Assembly (NCBI RefSeq): GCF_027498035.1 | Contig: NZ_CP114978.1 | Coordinates: forward strand, 744,001-808,000 | Direction of reading: 5' to 3' | Origin: Pseudoxanthomonas sp. | Lineage (GTDB): Bacteria > Pseudomonadota > Gammaproteobacteria > Xanthomonadales > Xanthomonadaceae | Length of the DNA: 64,000 nucleotides | Shown: piece after piece, positions 8,334 to 17,800 of the stretch | Layout: the number at the start of each line of letters is the position of its first letter | Numbering within the stretch: the stretch's first letter is position 1 | Translations under genes and position numbers: made by a program | Notes under the pieces: generated by a model | What the model was told of the DNA's origin: nothing | What the model saw: the letters and a program-made list of their open reading frames with translations, nothing else | Databases searched by the model: none

Positions 8334-9457
8334 GCCGCCGCTCCCGTGGTGTTGACGCCGCGCATAGTAGTGGCCAGCAGGATCAGGCTGTCCCGGGCCA
8401 TGTCGCCGGCGTCGCCGTCGAGCGTCTGGGTCGTGCGCAGCTCGTTTATCGCATCAGCGAGGTACCCATCGGCACGCAGGCTGGCGATGTCCTCGGGGGA
8501 GGGGAGCAGTTGCAGGCCGGCCAAATCCCACCGTAGCGCCAAGGCGCGGCCCTGGGCGCGGGAGATGGCGCGCTGGAGGCGTTCGTGGCTGGCCAGGTCG
8601 ACAGCGCCGGTGACTGTAAGGTCAACGACGTCCGCGCTGGACAGGGTTTCGAGGGTGGCTTCGAGCGCATCGATGTCGCTGGCTACCTGCAAGGCGGTCT
8701 CGATTTGGCGCCACTGGTGGCGGCCAATGCGAACGGCGCGGACCTGCGGCTCCTGGCCGGCCTCAATCTCCACGATCAGCACGTTACCCGGGTCATTGCC
8801 GCGGAAGCGGTCCTGTTCGTGGGTGCCGCTGTACCAGGTGCGGGCGTCGATCCGCGCGGTGCCATGCCAGTCGCCCAGCGCGAGGTAGTCGAGGCCGGCA
8901 CTGGCAACGCGGCCGGCGGCGATGGGGTTGGCGGAGTCGATGCCGTCGTGCAGAACTCCCTGCACGCTGCCATGGGCCATGCCGATACGAATCACACCGG
9001 GGAAGCGCGGCGCGTCTTCAAACCATTCGGTGAGGTCGGCGAAGGTATTGCGCTGGGTCAACGGGGCAGGGAGTACCACGGCCCTACCGTCCAGCAGCGG
9101 GACCGGCGCTGGGGTGAGGCAGAGAACGACGTTGGCAGGAACGGCGCCGAGGCGCTGTGCGCGGGTCCAAACCGACTCGATCAAACCGGCGTCGTGGTTG
9201 CCGGGCATGAGCAGCCAAGGACCGGGGTAAGGCTCCATGGCTCGGAACGCCTGCTGAATCGTCTTGTCGGCAACGGTCTGGGCGTCGAACACGTCGCCGG
9301 GGACGAGCACGGCATCAACCTGCTCAGCCGTGGCGAGTTCCGCGATCGCGCGGATGCCGTCGATGCGCGCCTTGGCCAGGAGGGCGGCATCGTCCGGCTC
9401 GAAACCTCCAAACTGCTTGCCGATCTGCCAGTCGGCAGTGTGTAGAAGTTTTGGCAT
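8330..9457 (-). CDS. SbcD/Mre11-like metallophosphoesterase
   Basis: A 375-residue calcineurin-like phosphoesterase. The metal-binding motifs are in order: HTADWQIG (residues 6-13), PGDVFD, PGNHD, AHGS and GDWHG. Motif I reads D-W-Q rather than the usual D-x-H, so one metal ligand is replaced by Gln. The rest of the site is intact. Mre11/SbcD proteins are DNA exo/endonucleases regulated by a Rad50-type ATPase, and the ATPase gene follows with a 4-base overlap. The ATG at 9457 fits the family N-terminus (PKLLHTAD); an upstream in-frame start would add 27 unrelated residues. The large helicase gene lies 114 bases upstream on the same strand. Confidence 0.85.
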   Translation of the reverse strand: MPKLLHTADWQIGKQFGGFEPDDAALLAKARIDGIRAIAELATAEQVDAVLVPGDVFDAQTVADKTIQQAFRAMEPYPGPWLLMPGNHDAGLIESVWTRAQRLGAVPANVVLCLTPAPVPLLDGRAVVLPAPLTQRNTFADLTEWFEDAPRFPGVIRIGMAHGSVQGVLHDGIDSANPIAAGRVASAGLDYLALGDWHGTARIDARTWYSGTHEQDRFRGNDPGNVLIVEIEAGQEPQVRAVRIGRHQWRQIETALQVASDIDALEATLETLSSADVVDLTVTGAVDLASHERLQRAISRAQGRALALRWDLAGLQLLPSPEDIASLRADGYLADAINELRTTQTLDGDAGDMARDSLILLATTMRGVNTTGAAA

Positions 9458-9571
9458 TTGAATTGTTGCGCAATATGTACTTGATGGGACGATATACAGA
9501 GAAGTCTGCCGCCTGAAAAGCTGACTGGTATCCCTCAAATGCCGATCTTTCTGGAGATCAACTTTGGTGAT

Positions 9572-12500
9572 CTAAAATGTTCTTGACACGCTGCTGAGAT
9601 CGCCCAAGGATCGAACATCCTCACGGAAAGCTTCGTAGCTTCTGAACTGACTGTGCAGACTTTGAGGTGAAACTTGCGAGCCAACGGGCTCGATGCCGTA
9701 TTTATCTAGTGTGGCGACCAGATCGTCCAGAACTGCGTTACGCGCAGTCACAAAGGTGGAAGCAAAGCACCGCCAGAACTTCCATCCTGCACGCTCTAAG
9801 ATCCGCTGGCGACGCATGTCATGCTGCCACTGATCCGGACCGTGGTACTGATCCCCATCGCATTCGACGGCCAGTCGCGCGTCGCCAGCGCCTTCTACCA
9901 CCAGATCAATTCGGTAACTTCCCACCCTAACCTGCGGGCGTACGCGATAGCCACGCTCTACAAGCGCGTCGTACATCTCGCGCTCAAAAGGCGATTCACA
10001 TAGCTTCCTCAGATCCGCGACCTCCTCCTCGTTCTGAAGGTAAGGGGAGCTGAAGTGCTGAATGAGGCCAGCCCGAAGCTTGTCGGCTGGGCTCAGCTCT
10101 TCCGGGGTGATGCTGCGGACCAAGTACATCCGATCACGGGCGCGCGAGGCCGCAACGTTGTAGCGCTGGCGGAACATCTCCTGAGAGGAGGCTTGGGCAC
10201 GCCCAGAGACCACCATAGAAAGAAACATGATGTCTCGCTCTTTGCCTTGGAAGGTTCTGGCATCGCCGAAGGCCATGTGATGCTTCTCGATCGTCGATTC
10301 GCCAAGTTCCGCAGCGACCTTGTCCCAGACCAGCTTCGCCTGCTCGCTACCTACCAGCGAGACCACGCCAATGGTTCGCCTGGACATGTTTGGGTCTTGG
10401 GTGATCTTCCTGATCTCTTCCAGGATGAACCTGGCTTCGCCCTCGTTTGTCTTCCCGTTCCCGCGGGCGCCGTCCAGTACATGGACGTCCACAAGGGGTG
10501 GGTCCAGTCGCTCAGAGGAGCGGGGCAGGCGCAACGGGCGGAGTTCGTGGTTGTAGAACTCGCGCTTTGAATATTCGATGATTGGGCCGACACAGCGGAA
10601 ATGCTCGCGGAGCATGACTTGGCCATGCGCGAAAACCACCTTGAACAGGTCATAGATGGACTTGTCCGGCGACATCTGCGGACGATACAACCCTACCTGT
10701 CCATTCAGAAATTGGTTCATCAGGCTACGAATCTTGTCTTCTTCCAGTCCCACCCCCTCAGGTGACACCTGCTGATCGTCGCCCACGATCAGGATCTTCT
10801 TGGCGCGAAGAATTGCAGGGAGTGCAGTCAAATCTGACTGGGATGCCTCGTCGATGATGACAAGGTCGAACGCTCCCAGAGCAACCGGCAAGGATTCGCT
10901 AACGCGATAGTGGGGCATGATCCAGCATGGGATCGCTGGACTGGCCTGATCAGCTGCGTCGCGTGCATCCTTTCGGAAGCGGGGGGCCCTTACGCCCGTG
11001 CCCTTTCCGATGCGCGTAATGGCGACGCGATAGGCCTCCAGTGCGGAGCGAACAGCCGGTGAAGCTTTCTCCGCCATCTGAAGCCAAGTGCGTTTAGTAA
11101 CCGTGGCTTGATAGAGACGGGCAAGGTCCGACTCCATTTCGGCGCGCTTCTGTGAAAGTTGCTTCAACGTCTCCCGTCCATCCATGGATTCCACCAGGGT
11201 CAGCAGGCGACGTCTGCGCCACAGCGATCGCCAGTTGTCAGGCAATAGGTCGTCATGCGCTGAGGTAACTGCCTCAGTGCGCAACCGCTTGGCCCATCGT
11301 GGCGCGCCCGATTCCTTGATCTTGTCGGTTAGGAAAACGACTGTATGAAGGTGAGGGAACTGGCTGTGCTGACGTCGAAGCTCGGCCATCAGCTCGGACC
11401 ATTGGGCCTGAATCTCTGTGTCTTGAACGTGCGAATCGCCCAGCTGTTGATCGAAGAACCTAGAAATTCGCTGCGTAATGTTGCTCTGGCAATCTGCGAT
11501 CGCTCGATAGAAGGTCTCTCTCATCTGCCACGTGGACGCCAGCCTGTTGCGACTCAGGTTGTGATCGAGAATCTCAAGTGCCTTTTCAAGCTTCGCGGAC
11601 TCATAAGGTGTTTGTCCCGAATGGGGCCAAGCGGGAAGGAGCGCGGGGAGGCTGGAGGAGAGGGTCTTCTCTTCGCGCAGTATCTTTTGGAGCGAATCGA
11701 ACGCGGACAAGAAGCCGGGCGCCTTGGAGATGACCTCTTCCGCCTTCGATAGATTGGGCAGATGCAGATCCGGTGCGACTGCGTTCCAGCGCACCAACAT
11801 AGATGAGCAATCCTGACGAAAACGCACAAACAGAAGTACGTGATTCCAGTCCTCGTCGCTGGTCGGGGCTCTGCCAACCACCTGAACCTGGTCAAGAAGC
11901 TTCTTCTGCACTGACTTCCCAAACATGCCGGCGAAACCGAATGCCTTCTTCCCCTGTGACAGGTTATCAACAGCATCTGCCAGCTCAGGGCTTTCCATGA
12001 AGTCTTCAGGCAGGAGTACCGGGCGCGACAGGAACTGGGTGCGGCTACCGACCAGGCTGAGGATGTCGGACCTCAGCGTTTGAAACACCGTAAGCAGCAC
12101 ATCCTTGTTGGCGGTCCTTCGAAGGAAAGACTCGAGCTCGGGTAACCATGCATACCCGTGTTCGTCGAGGTTCCTACGTGAACTCTGGAGTCCTACAACT
12201 TGGCTCCTTGCTTCGATTGCCGCATTGATCGTTGCAGCGTCCATGTCTCGGAGGGGCGGCAAGGTCGCCGACTCAACCATGGCATTCAAGGTGGCCAGCT
12301 GCTTCATGTCCTGGTGAAGTTGCAGCAACCGCTCCGTCGGTGGGAATGAGTCCAGTGCTGGAAGGGTCTGGTCGAGTAGAGCCAGGTCCTGGCCCAGGGC
12401 GCTGCGCGCATCCCGCAGTGCCACGATTTCGGCATCGCCAAACGCAGGCGCATGCATTGCTTCAATGGTCAGCGCGTCAGGAATCCATGCTGCCTCGTCT

Positions 12501-14461
12501 GGATGAGCGGCTACCTCGTGGGCCACGTCTAGCGGCATGAGCTTCTGGCCGTCGAGCTGGATGGGCTCAAGGTTCTTGTTCGCCCAGCGAGCGATTTCCT
12601 GCTCGGTCTTGGCGATGTGCGCGTGAAGTTGGTCGATACGCTGCTCAAGCTGCGTGACTTCGCGCCGGAGTTCTACTCGATTGATCCGGGATACTTCGGC
12701 CGAAATCTTTCGAATCGAGTGCTCGAACTGCTTCATTCCTTCAGCTTCGCTGCTGAGCAGACTGATGGCTAAGGGGCGGATCTCTTCCGGGAGCTTCTCC
12801 TGTAGTACGGCTAGCGCCGGATCCCTCATCGACGTGACCAGGACCCGCTTGCCGGAGGCAAGATAGTGCGAAATTACGTTGGCGATCGTGTGGGTCTTGC
12901 CGGTGCCGGGAGGTCCTTGGACTACAACGCCATCATGGTGATCCAGCATTTGTACGATCTGGACCTGCTCGTCGTTATAGGGCATCGGAAAGTAGAGGTC
13001 CTTCGCCTTAACTTCGGTGCAAGCGTTCGGATCGATATTCGATAGACCCCGGTAGATGACCGGTGTCTGGTCCTGGCTGTCGACAGATGGGTTGGCAACC
13101 AGGGCCAATGTGGCGGGGGAGAGCGTCCCCAGGTTCAGACCATCGTCAATCAGTTTCTCGAAACGTTCCAAGTCCTGAATGAAAAGACTTGAGGTGCGCG
13201 CTCGCGCGAACAGCGCCCATGTGTCAGTAATCTTCAGGTTCTCGTCGGCTTTGGGTAGCTGGCGATCATCGGGGGTGGTCTGATCCGGCCAATAGATGCC
13301 GTTGGGGTCCAAGAGGCTCGCTGCACTCTTCAACAGGGGCTCGAAAGTGCTGAAAGCGAAAGGGCTGAACTGATCGGCCATGCTGGAAAAGAACTGCTTT
13401 CCAGCACGTGCCACCTCGGACACACCGAGGTTGTCCATAGACGTGTAGATATCCAGTTCCAGACGCGGATCAGGTGAGCGCGGACGGACTTCGATGGCGT
13501 GCGTCGATTCGACGACGGACAGCTCCACCAGTTTGGTAATCAGTGGGTAGGTGATCTTGCCTCCAGGGCGCTCCCATACGGCATGACCTATTCCCATCAC
13601 CAGTTCTAGGGGCGAGTCCACAAGGTTCCCCTGCAGCATCTGGTGGGCTGCGAACAAGGAGGCATACTTGGAAATCGTCTTTCGGACTTCCTTCTCGGCG
13701 TCTGCCCACGGCCGCCAGATCTGGGCTACATAGGTCGCTAGCTCTGCGTCGAGCTGTGCCTTGATCGGTAAGGTGTGCACCGAGATAGGCTTCGCTTGGT
13801 CCGCTGGGTCGGGCGGATCAATTCCGAGGTCCTCAACGGTCTTGCGGTCAACAACTGATACGGTGCCCGGCTCACTAGCCGGGTTCTTAGACTGCAAGAT
13901 TAGAGCCGCCAGGAGCTTGGTCTTTGGAACCGGAGGGGCGCTTTCATGCAAGCGCTCCACGCGCAGCCAGACATCGTCCTCTGCCGAACCTTTGTCAAAT
14001 TCGATGCCTGGAAGGCCCCTGAGTTCGTGTTCATAGGCCTTGAAGGATCCATGCTGCTCCACAGTCCGCGGTGGCGTTCCCTTCAACTTGGCGGTTTGTA
14101 CAACATAGGCCAGCAGGCCCTTCAAGCGATCGATGATGTTCGGATCGGTCATGGTCTTGGCAACTTGAGTATCGATAACTTCTGACGTCGGCGCCGTCGG
14201 ACGCAGGCCAGCACCTACTTCGGTCAGGGGCGGGGCTGGTGGTGACAAGGCTTCGTTCGGCATGACGGGAGCATTCTCCGGACCTTGATCACGGAGGTGC
14301 TTCTGCACTTTGAGCGCAAGCTGTCTAGCCAGTTCGGTTTTTCGGTGTGAAAGCTCGTGCTCAAGAGCTTTTAACGTAGCCGTGTCGCAACGCGAGATGG
14401 AGTCCTTGAGAAGCTTCTCCAAATCGCGTGAGCTTGTACTGAAAAACGGCCGGATGTTCAT
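9572..14461 (-). CDS. large SF1 (Upf1-like) helicase with C-terminal PD-(D/E)XK nuclease
   Basis: A 1629-residue protein. The first 500 residues match no family I recognise. Walker A QGPPGTGKT is near 515, a helical insertion follows, and motif II IIDEASQ is near 1200. GDDQQVSPEG (motif III), REHFRC, ARTFQGKERD (V) and NVAASRARDRM (VI) complete an SF1B helicase. The C-terminal 140 residues carry SPFEREMYDAL (about 1487), RIDLVVEG and VECDGDQYHG (about 1529), the E-D-ExD core of the Vsr-like MTES_1575 nuclease family. The combined helicase-nuclease architecture is common in anti-phage genes. The ATG at 14461 has AGGGGAG just upstream; a TTG at 14491 is possible. It stands first in the putative operon. 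Confidence 0.85.
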   Translation of the reverse strand: MNIRPFFSTSSRDLEKLLKDSISRCDTATLKALEHELSHRKTELARQLALKVQKHLRDQGPENAPVMPNEALSPPAPPLTEVGAGLRPTAPTSEVIDTQVAKTMTDPNIIDRLKGLLAYVVQTAKLKGTPPRTVEQHGSFKAYEHELRGLPGIEFDKGSAEDDVWLRVERLHESAPPVPKTKLLAALILQSKNPASEPGTVSVVDRKTVEDLGIDPPDPADQAKPISVHTLPIKAQLDAELATYVAQIWRPWADAEKEVRKTISKYASLFAAHQMLQGNLVDSPLELVMGIGHAVWERPGGKITYPLITKLVELSVVESTHAIEVRPRSPDPRLELDIYTSMDNLGVSEVARAGKQFFSSMADQFSPFAFSTFEPLLKSAASLLDPNGIYWPDQTTPDDRQLPKADENLKITDTWALFARARTSSLFIQDLERFEKLIDDGLNLGTLSPATLALVANPSVDSQDQTPVIYRGLSNIDPNACTEVKAKDLYFPMPYNDEQVQIVQMLDHHDGVVVQGPPGTGKTHTIANVISHYLASGKRVLVTSMRDPALAVLQEKLPEEIRPLAISLLSSEAEGMKQFEHSIRKISAEVSRINRVELRREVTQLEQRIDQLHAHIAKTEQEIARWANKNLEPIQLDGQKLMPLDVAHEVAAHPDEAAWIPDALTIEAMHAPAFGDAEIVALRDARSALGQDLALLDQTLPALDSFPPTERLLQLHQDMKQLATLNAMVESATLPPLRDMDAATINAAIEARSQVVGLQSSRRNLDEHGYAWLPELESFLRRTANKDVLLTVFQTLRSDILSLVGSRTQFLSRPVLLPEDFMESPELADAVDNLSQGKKAFGFAGMFGKSVQKKLLDQVQVVGRAPTSDEDWNHVLLFVRFRQDCSSMLVRWNAVAPDLHLPNLSKAEEVISKAPGFLSAFDSLQKILREEKTLSSSLPALLPAWPHSGQTPYESAKLEKALEILDHNLSRNRLASTWQMRETFYRAIADCQSNITQRISRFFDQQLGDSHVQDTEIQAQWSELMAELRRQHSQFPHLHTVVFLTDKIKESGAPRWAKRLRTEAVTSAHDDLLPDNWRSLWRRRRLLTLVESMDGRETLKQLSQKRAEMESDLARLYQATVTKRTWLQMAEKASPAVRSALEAYRVAITRIGKGTGVRAPRFRKDARDAADQASPAIPCWIMPHYRVSESLPVALGAFDLVIIDEASQSDLTALPAILRAKKILIVGDDQQVSPEGVGLEEDKIRSLMNQFLNGQVGLYRPQMSPDKSIYDLFKVVFAHGQVMLREHFRCVGPIIEYSKREFYNHELRPLRLPRSSERLDPPLVDVHVLDGARGNGKTNEGEARFILEEIRKITQDPNMSRRTIGVVSLVGSEQAKLVWDKVAAELGESTIEKHHMAFGDARTFQGKERDIMFLSMVVSGRAQASSQEMFRQRYNVAASRARDRMYLVRSITPEELSPADKLRAGLIQHFSSPYLQNEEEVADLRKLCESPFEREMYDALVERGYRVRPQVRVGSYRIDLVVEGAGDARLAVECDGDQYHGPDQWQHDMRRQRILERAGWKFWRCFASTFVTARNAVLDDLVATLDKYGIEPVGSQVSPQSLHSQFRSYEAFREDVRSLGDLSSVSRTF

Positions 14462-14590
14462 GACTCCCCTGATTGGTGCCAACCTGAGCAAGCGGCTGCA
14501 GCCTATCCTTCCCCTACAGTCCCAGCTTTCCTAACAGGCATTGCAATGCCTTATCCCCTTAGTGACTTTGAGTCATACGGCGGCTAATTT

Positions 14591-15670
14591 CTACTTCAAG
14601 AGACGACCAGCAGGATTATCCTCTGCCGCGCCCGACTGAAAATACCCAATCACGCTCGCCACCGACCGGTGCTCGGTCATCGCCATCACTGCGGGCAGCG
14701 GCACGCCTTGCTTTCCCGCCTCGGTCACGAACCCCGACCGCAGGCTGTGTGCCCCAAAATCCCCCGCCAAGCCCGCCAAGTGAGCCCGGCGCTTCACGAT
14801 GGTAGCCACTGACCCGGGGAGCAGGGCAGGGCCGACCCGCCCCTTCCAGACCCGCCGGAAAATCGCCCCCTCATGGATCCCCGCCGCCTCCAGCCAGGCG
14901 GTGAGCGCGTCGGCGCTGCGTCCCAGGATCGGCTTGTCTGGGCTCGAGTCCGCCGTCACCCCGGCCTGCTGGGTCTTCGAGTACTCCAGCCGATAGATGT
15001 AGCCGTCCTCGCCGACCTTGCGCAGATCGCGCATGTCCGCGGCCGCGATCTCGCTGCGCCGGCGCCCGCCACTGGCAAACCCGAAGCAGAGCAGGGCACG
15101 GTCACGCAGGCCTTCCAGCGAGTTGTCGCAGGTGGCCAGCATGAGTTCGAGCTCGGTTCGGGTAACCGCCGTTTTCTTGGTTGGCCGCTCGCCACGCTTG
15201 ACCGCCGCCCTCCGGGCGCGGCTCAGCAGGGTACGGACACTGGGCAGCTCGCACGGGTTGGCCAAGCGCTTGAGCTTATGCGCCGTGGACAGCACAGCCA
15301 CACGCTGGACCACGGTTGACAGCTTCAGTGGCCCGATCTTGGCCTTGAGGCCAGCGGCCACCAGCGCCTGGTCGATCGCCGGCGGAAGCTCGCAGACCAG
15401 GCCGGTCTTGTTCTTGCGCTGGATGTGGTCGACCAGGAACTGGATCACCACGGCCTCGCTCGCCGGCAAGGCTAGTTCAACGCCATAGCGGGTCTGGTGC
15501 CAGCCGGCCCAGTAGCGCAGGGCGGTGGCGTAGCTGCGGGTGGTGTTGGCCGCCGCCGCTTCGGCGAGCAGTTCACGCACTGCGTCGGCGGCCTGTTGGG
15601 CCAGCTGCTCGGGGAGCACCAGGCTCGCGGCCGTCGCTGCCACCGTGGCTAATGTGCTATTTCGCTTCAT
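14591..15670 (-). CDS. tyrosine recombinase / site-specific integrase
   Basis: A 359-residue phage-integrase-family recombinase. The N-terminal SAM-like domain (NTTRSYATALRYWAGWHQ) binds core DNA. The catalytic domain shows Arg in GGRRRSE, Lys in EYSKTQ, HSLRSG (His-x-x-Arg) and EHRSVASVIGYFQ with the His and nucleophile Tyr, so all five key positions are present. It is divergently transcribed from kfrA across a 105-bp region. It sits immediately upstream of the helicase operon (129-bp gap), so it probably mobilised this island or a plasmid-derived precursor. Recombination sites are not identified. Confidence 0.9.
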   Translation of the reverse strand: MKRNSTLATVAATAASLVLPEQLAQQAADAVRELLAEAAAANTTRSYATALRYWAGWHQTRYGVELALPASEAVVIQFLVDHIQRKNKTGLVCELPPAIDQALVAAGLKAKIGPLKLSTVVQRVAVLSTAHKLKRLANPCELPSVRTLLSRARRAAVKRGERPTKKTAVTRTELELMLATCDNSLEGLRDRALLCFGFASGGRRRSEIAAADMRDLRKVGEDGYIYRLEYSKTQQAGVTADSSPDKPILGRSADALTAWLEAAGIHEGAIFRRVWKGRVGPALLPGSVATIVKRRAHLAGLAGDFGAHSLRSGFVTEAGKQGVPLPAVMAMTEHRSVASVIGYFQSGAAEDNPAGRLLK

Positions 15671-15706
15671 ACTATGTAATGTACGTTATGAAATAGGGCG
15701 CGTACT

Positions 15707-15722
15707 AGTGATAATCATCACT
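15707..15722. promoter_or_regulatory. palindromic operator candidate between integrase and kfrA
   Basis: A perfect dyad AGTGAT-AATC-ATCACT lies in the middle of the divergent intergenic region. KfrA proteins are known to bind their own promoters, so this is a likely autoregulatory site that could also control the integrase. A GTAC tetranucleotide flanks it on both sides (15702-15705 and 15731-15734). Confidence 0.5.
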
Positions 15723-15775
15723 TATCGCGAGTACGGAATCAACAGAGCAGGGCGCCGCAGTAGGAGGCAATTTCC

Positions 15776-16723
15776 ATGGCCAGAGGCATCACAGAATCAG
15801 ACGTTCACGCCGCTGCTGATGCGCTGGTAGCCAGCGGCGAACGGCCGACCGTCGAGCGCGTCCGTGCACACCTGGGAACAGGCTCGCCCAACACCGTGGT
15901 GCGTTGGCTTGAGACCTGGTGGCAAGGACTGGGCGACCGGCTGGAGGCTGATCGAAGTGCACGCTTGGCCGTGGCGGATGTCCCAGTAGAGGTGGCTGAG
16001 CTCACTGGGAAGTGGTGGATGTTGGCCCTTAACCAAGCACGGGTGTTAGTGACCAAGGAGCTTTCGGGCGAGCATGCCGCCCTCGTTGAGGCACGTCAGT
16101 TGCTCGATCAAGCCCGCGAGGCGTCGGCTGCGGAGACCGCCACGATCCTGTCGAAAATCGATGCTTCGAGAGCAGAGGAGCAACTCGCTTTGGCCCGTTC
16201 TAAGGAGCTTGAGCGCTTGGTAGAGCAACTTCAGCGCCAAATTATCGAGGTCACCAGTCAACGGGATGCGGCCACGGACCGGGTTAACGTGCTTGATCAG
16301 GCTCGCGAGAGTCAGTCCAGGGTGATGGAAATCCAGGCTGAAGCGGCTCGCTCCGAGCGAGACCGAATGGCAGAACACGTTCGGGCAACTGAAGATCGAG
16401 CGCACGCAGAGATTGATCGCGCCAGGCAGGAATCAAAGGATCTGCAGGCTCAAATTACCAGCCTGACGAAGCAGCGAAGTGCGTTCGAGCAGAGTCAGGC
16501 CGAAAAACATGAGAAGGCGCTCAGCGACCTAGCTGATGCCAGGCGGGCACTTGCCACTCATCAGGCAAGAGCGGATGCGTTAGAGAATCAGCTGACCAAG
16601 GCGATGGACCTGCCGGATGCACTCAAGCGCGCCTTGGAACAGTCGTCCGCTAGACCCGCGAAGCGATCACGTGCGGCTCGAACACCTCAAAGGGCCAAAG
16701 CGGCACAGGAGACTGGGGAATGA
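15776..16723 (+). CDS. kfrA: KfrA-type coiled-coil DNA-binding protein
   Basis: A 315-residue protein. Residues 1-55 (ITESDVHAAADALVASGERP, then VERVRAHLGTGSPNTVVRWL) form the KfrA_N helix-turn-helix domain. Residues 80-290 are a long charged coiled coil with heptads rich in Ala, Arg, Gln and Glu. The C-terminus is basic (RPAKRSRAARTPQRAK). KfrA proteins act as plasmid transcriptional autoregulators and may help nucleoid-like organisation or partitioning; chromosomal copies accompany tyrosine recombinases in integrated elements. AGGAGG ends 8 bases before the ATG. The stop overlaps the next gene (ATGA). Confidence 0.85.
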   Translation: MARGITESDVHAAADALVASGERPTVERVRAHLGTGSPNTVVRWLETWWQGLGDRLEADRSARLAVADVPVEVAELTGKWWMLALNQARVLVTKELSGEHAALVEARQLLDQAREASAAETATILSKIDASRAEEQLALARSKELERLVEQLQRQIIEVTSQRDAATDRVNVLDQARESQSRVMEIQAEAARSERDRMAEHVRATEDRAHAEIDRARQESKDLQAQITSLTKQRSAFEQSQAEKHEKALSDLADARRALATHQARADALENQLTKAMDLPDALKRALEQSSARPAKRSRAARTPQRAKAAQETGE

Positions 16724-16926
16724 CTCGTGATGTAGGGCCCGCCAAGTTAAACAGGTCAGAAATGAATCCTGTGGATCACTGGCGCGAAGTCGAGCGTGCC
16801 GCCCGCGTCGAACTTCGCCGCCGGGCCGATGCGGCCTTTGAAGAGATTGTTGCGATCTTGAAGCAGCATGCCAATAGCCTGGATGTCGCACAGAAGGCCA
16901 GGATTCGGTCTTTGCTCAAGCGTTGA
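16720..16926 (+). CDS. small hypothetical protein coupled to kfrA
   Basis: A 68-residue, highly charged, probably all-helical protein (HWREVERAARVELRRRADAA). Its ATG overlaps the kfrA stop codon and is preceded by GGGGA, so it should be translated with KfrA. A second in-frame ATG at 16762 (MNPVDHW) could be the true start. No signal peptide, membrane segment or known family is recognised. Coupling suggests a partner or modulator of KfrA, which is inference only. Confidence 0.55.
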   Translation: MTRDVGPAKLNRSEMNPVDHWREVERAARVELRRRADAAFEEIVAILKQHANSLDVAQKARIRSLLKR

Positions 16927-17161
16927 GGTTCACTAGCGCTATTTCCACGGCAGACAAGGAAAACAGTGCACTTCGGAGTGCGAGATGTGGAAAACCTTGC
17001 ATCCATTAGCGCGACTCCCCAACGACGAGCACCCTTGACTGCGGTAAACGAACACCGGGAGTGCGTTGGTGAACCATCCACGAGTGCACTGCGCACCAGT
17101 AATTGCGAGGCGCAGCCGAGTGACTCACAAGATCTGATCAGCAATCATTTAATACTGCGGA

Positions 17162-17467
17162 TCAAGGTTCACGGTGATTAGCCGGGTCGGCCATTAAAGC
17201 GTCCGCATAGTTGATGGCGCAGATGTCCACACCTACGCGGAGAGGCTCAATCACATCCTCGGTGGTGAGTGCAGTGTTCAGCATGTTGCGGGCCGTTTCT
17301 ACCATGGCGCTTCGTAGCGCCTCTAGGCGTTCTTGGTTGGCAGTCGAAAGGTCTTTTGCCTCTCGCAACATTTGCATCTGAAGGCCCGCCAGTTGAGCGA
17401 AGCGTTGACGATGGTAATGCATCATGTCGAACTCAATGGCTTGGATGAGGGCCTCATTGCGCGTCAT
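17162..17467 (-). CDS. hypothetical helical protein
   Basis: About 101 residues from the ATG at 17467 (TRNEALIQAIEFDMMHYHRQ), with a longer in-frame option from 17533. It is predicted to be helical and soluble, with Met- and Gln-rich segments (AGLQMQMLREAKDL). No family is recognised. It lies at the edge of the KfrA island just before the inovirus prophage, and codon use is not as GC-biased as the core genes. No clear ribosome binding site supports the start. Confidence 0.5.
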   Translation of the reverse strand: MTRNEALIQAIEFDMMHYHRQRFAQLAGLQMQMLREAKDLSTANQERLEALRSAMVETARNMLNTALTTEDVIEPLRVGVDICAINYADALMADPANHREP

Positions 17468-17800
17468 GGCATCGATTCTGATACGGAGCAGGCCCGAGCA
17501 CAACCTTGGCGACTGTATGCCGCAACCTGACATTTGATCGTGTCGTAGCAGGTTGCTAGACCAGCTAATGCCATATCGCGTCGTACTTTTAAGTCATTGA
17601 TTGATATAGATCAGGGGTTAGGGCCGTTTGCAAAGAGTAGAAAAGATGTGCGCCAATCGTGTCGTTTTCTACGAAGAAATCCCTTATGAATCAAAGGCGC
17701 GAAGGGATATCGGCTAAGACGACATCATTGGAAATTCCCGACAACTCTTCCGTAGCCGCAATTTCAGTGCCAGCCATTCCATCAATGCGGGCCAGACGTA
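17468..17800. other. non-coding stretch left of the prophage
   Basis: About 330 bp of lower GC content between the small hypothetical gene and the left dif-like site. Apart from a possible alternative 5' extension of that gene (to 17533), I see no convincing ORF, RNA gene or repeat in it. Confidence 0.5.

Noticed and set aside
9572..14461. Assignment to a named single-gene helicase-Vsr defence system (hhe type)
   Set aside because: The C-terminal architecture is similar, but the N-terminal region does not look like DUF4011 and extra partner genes follow, so the name was not applied.
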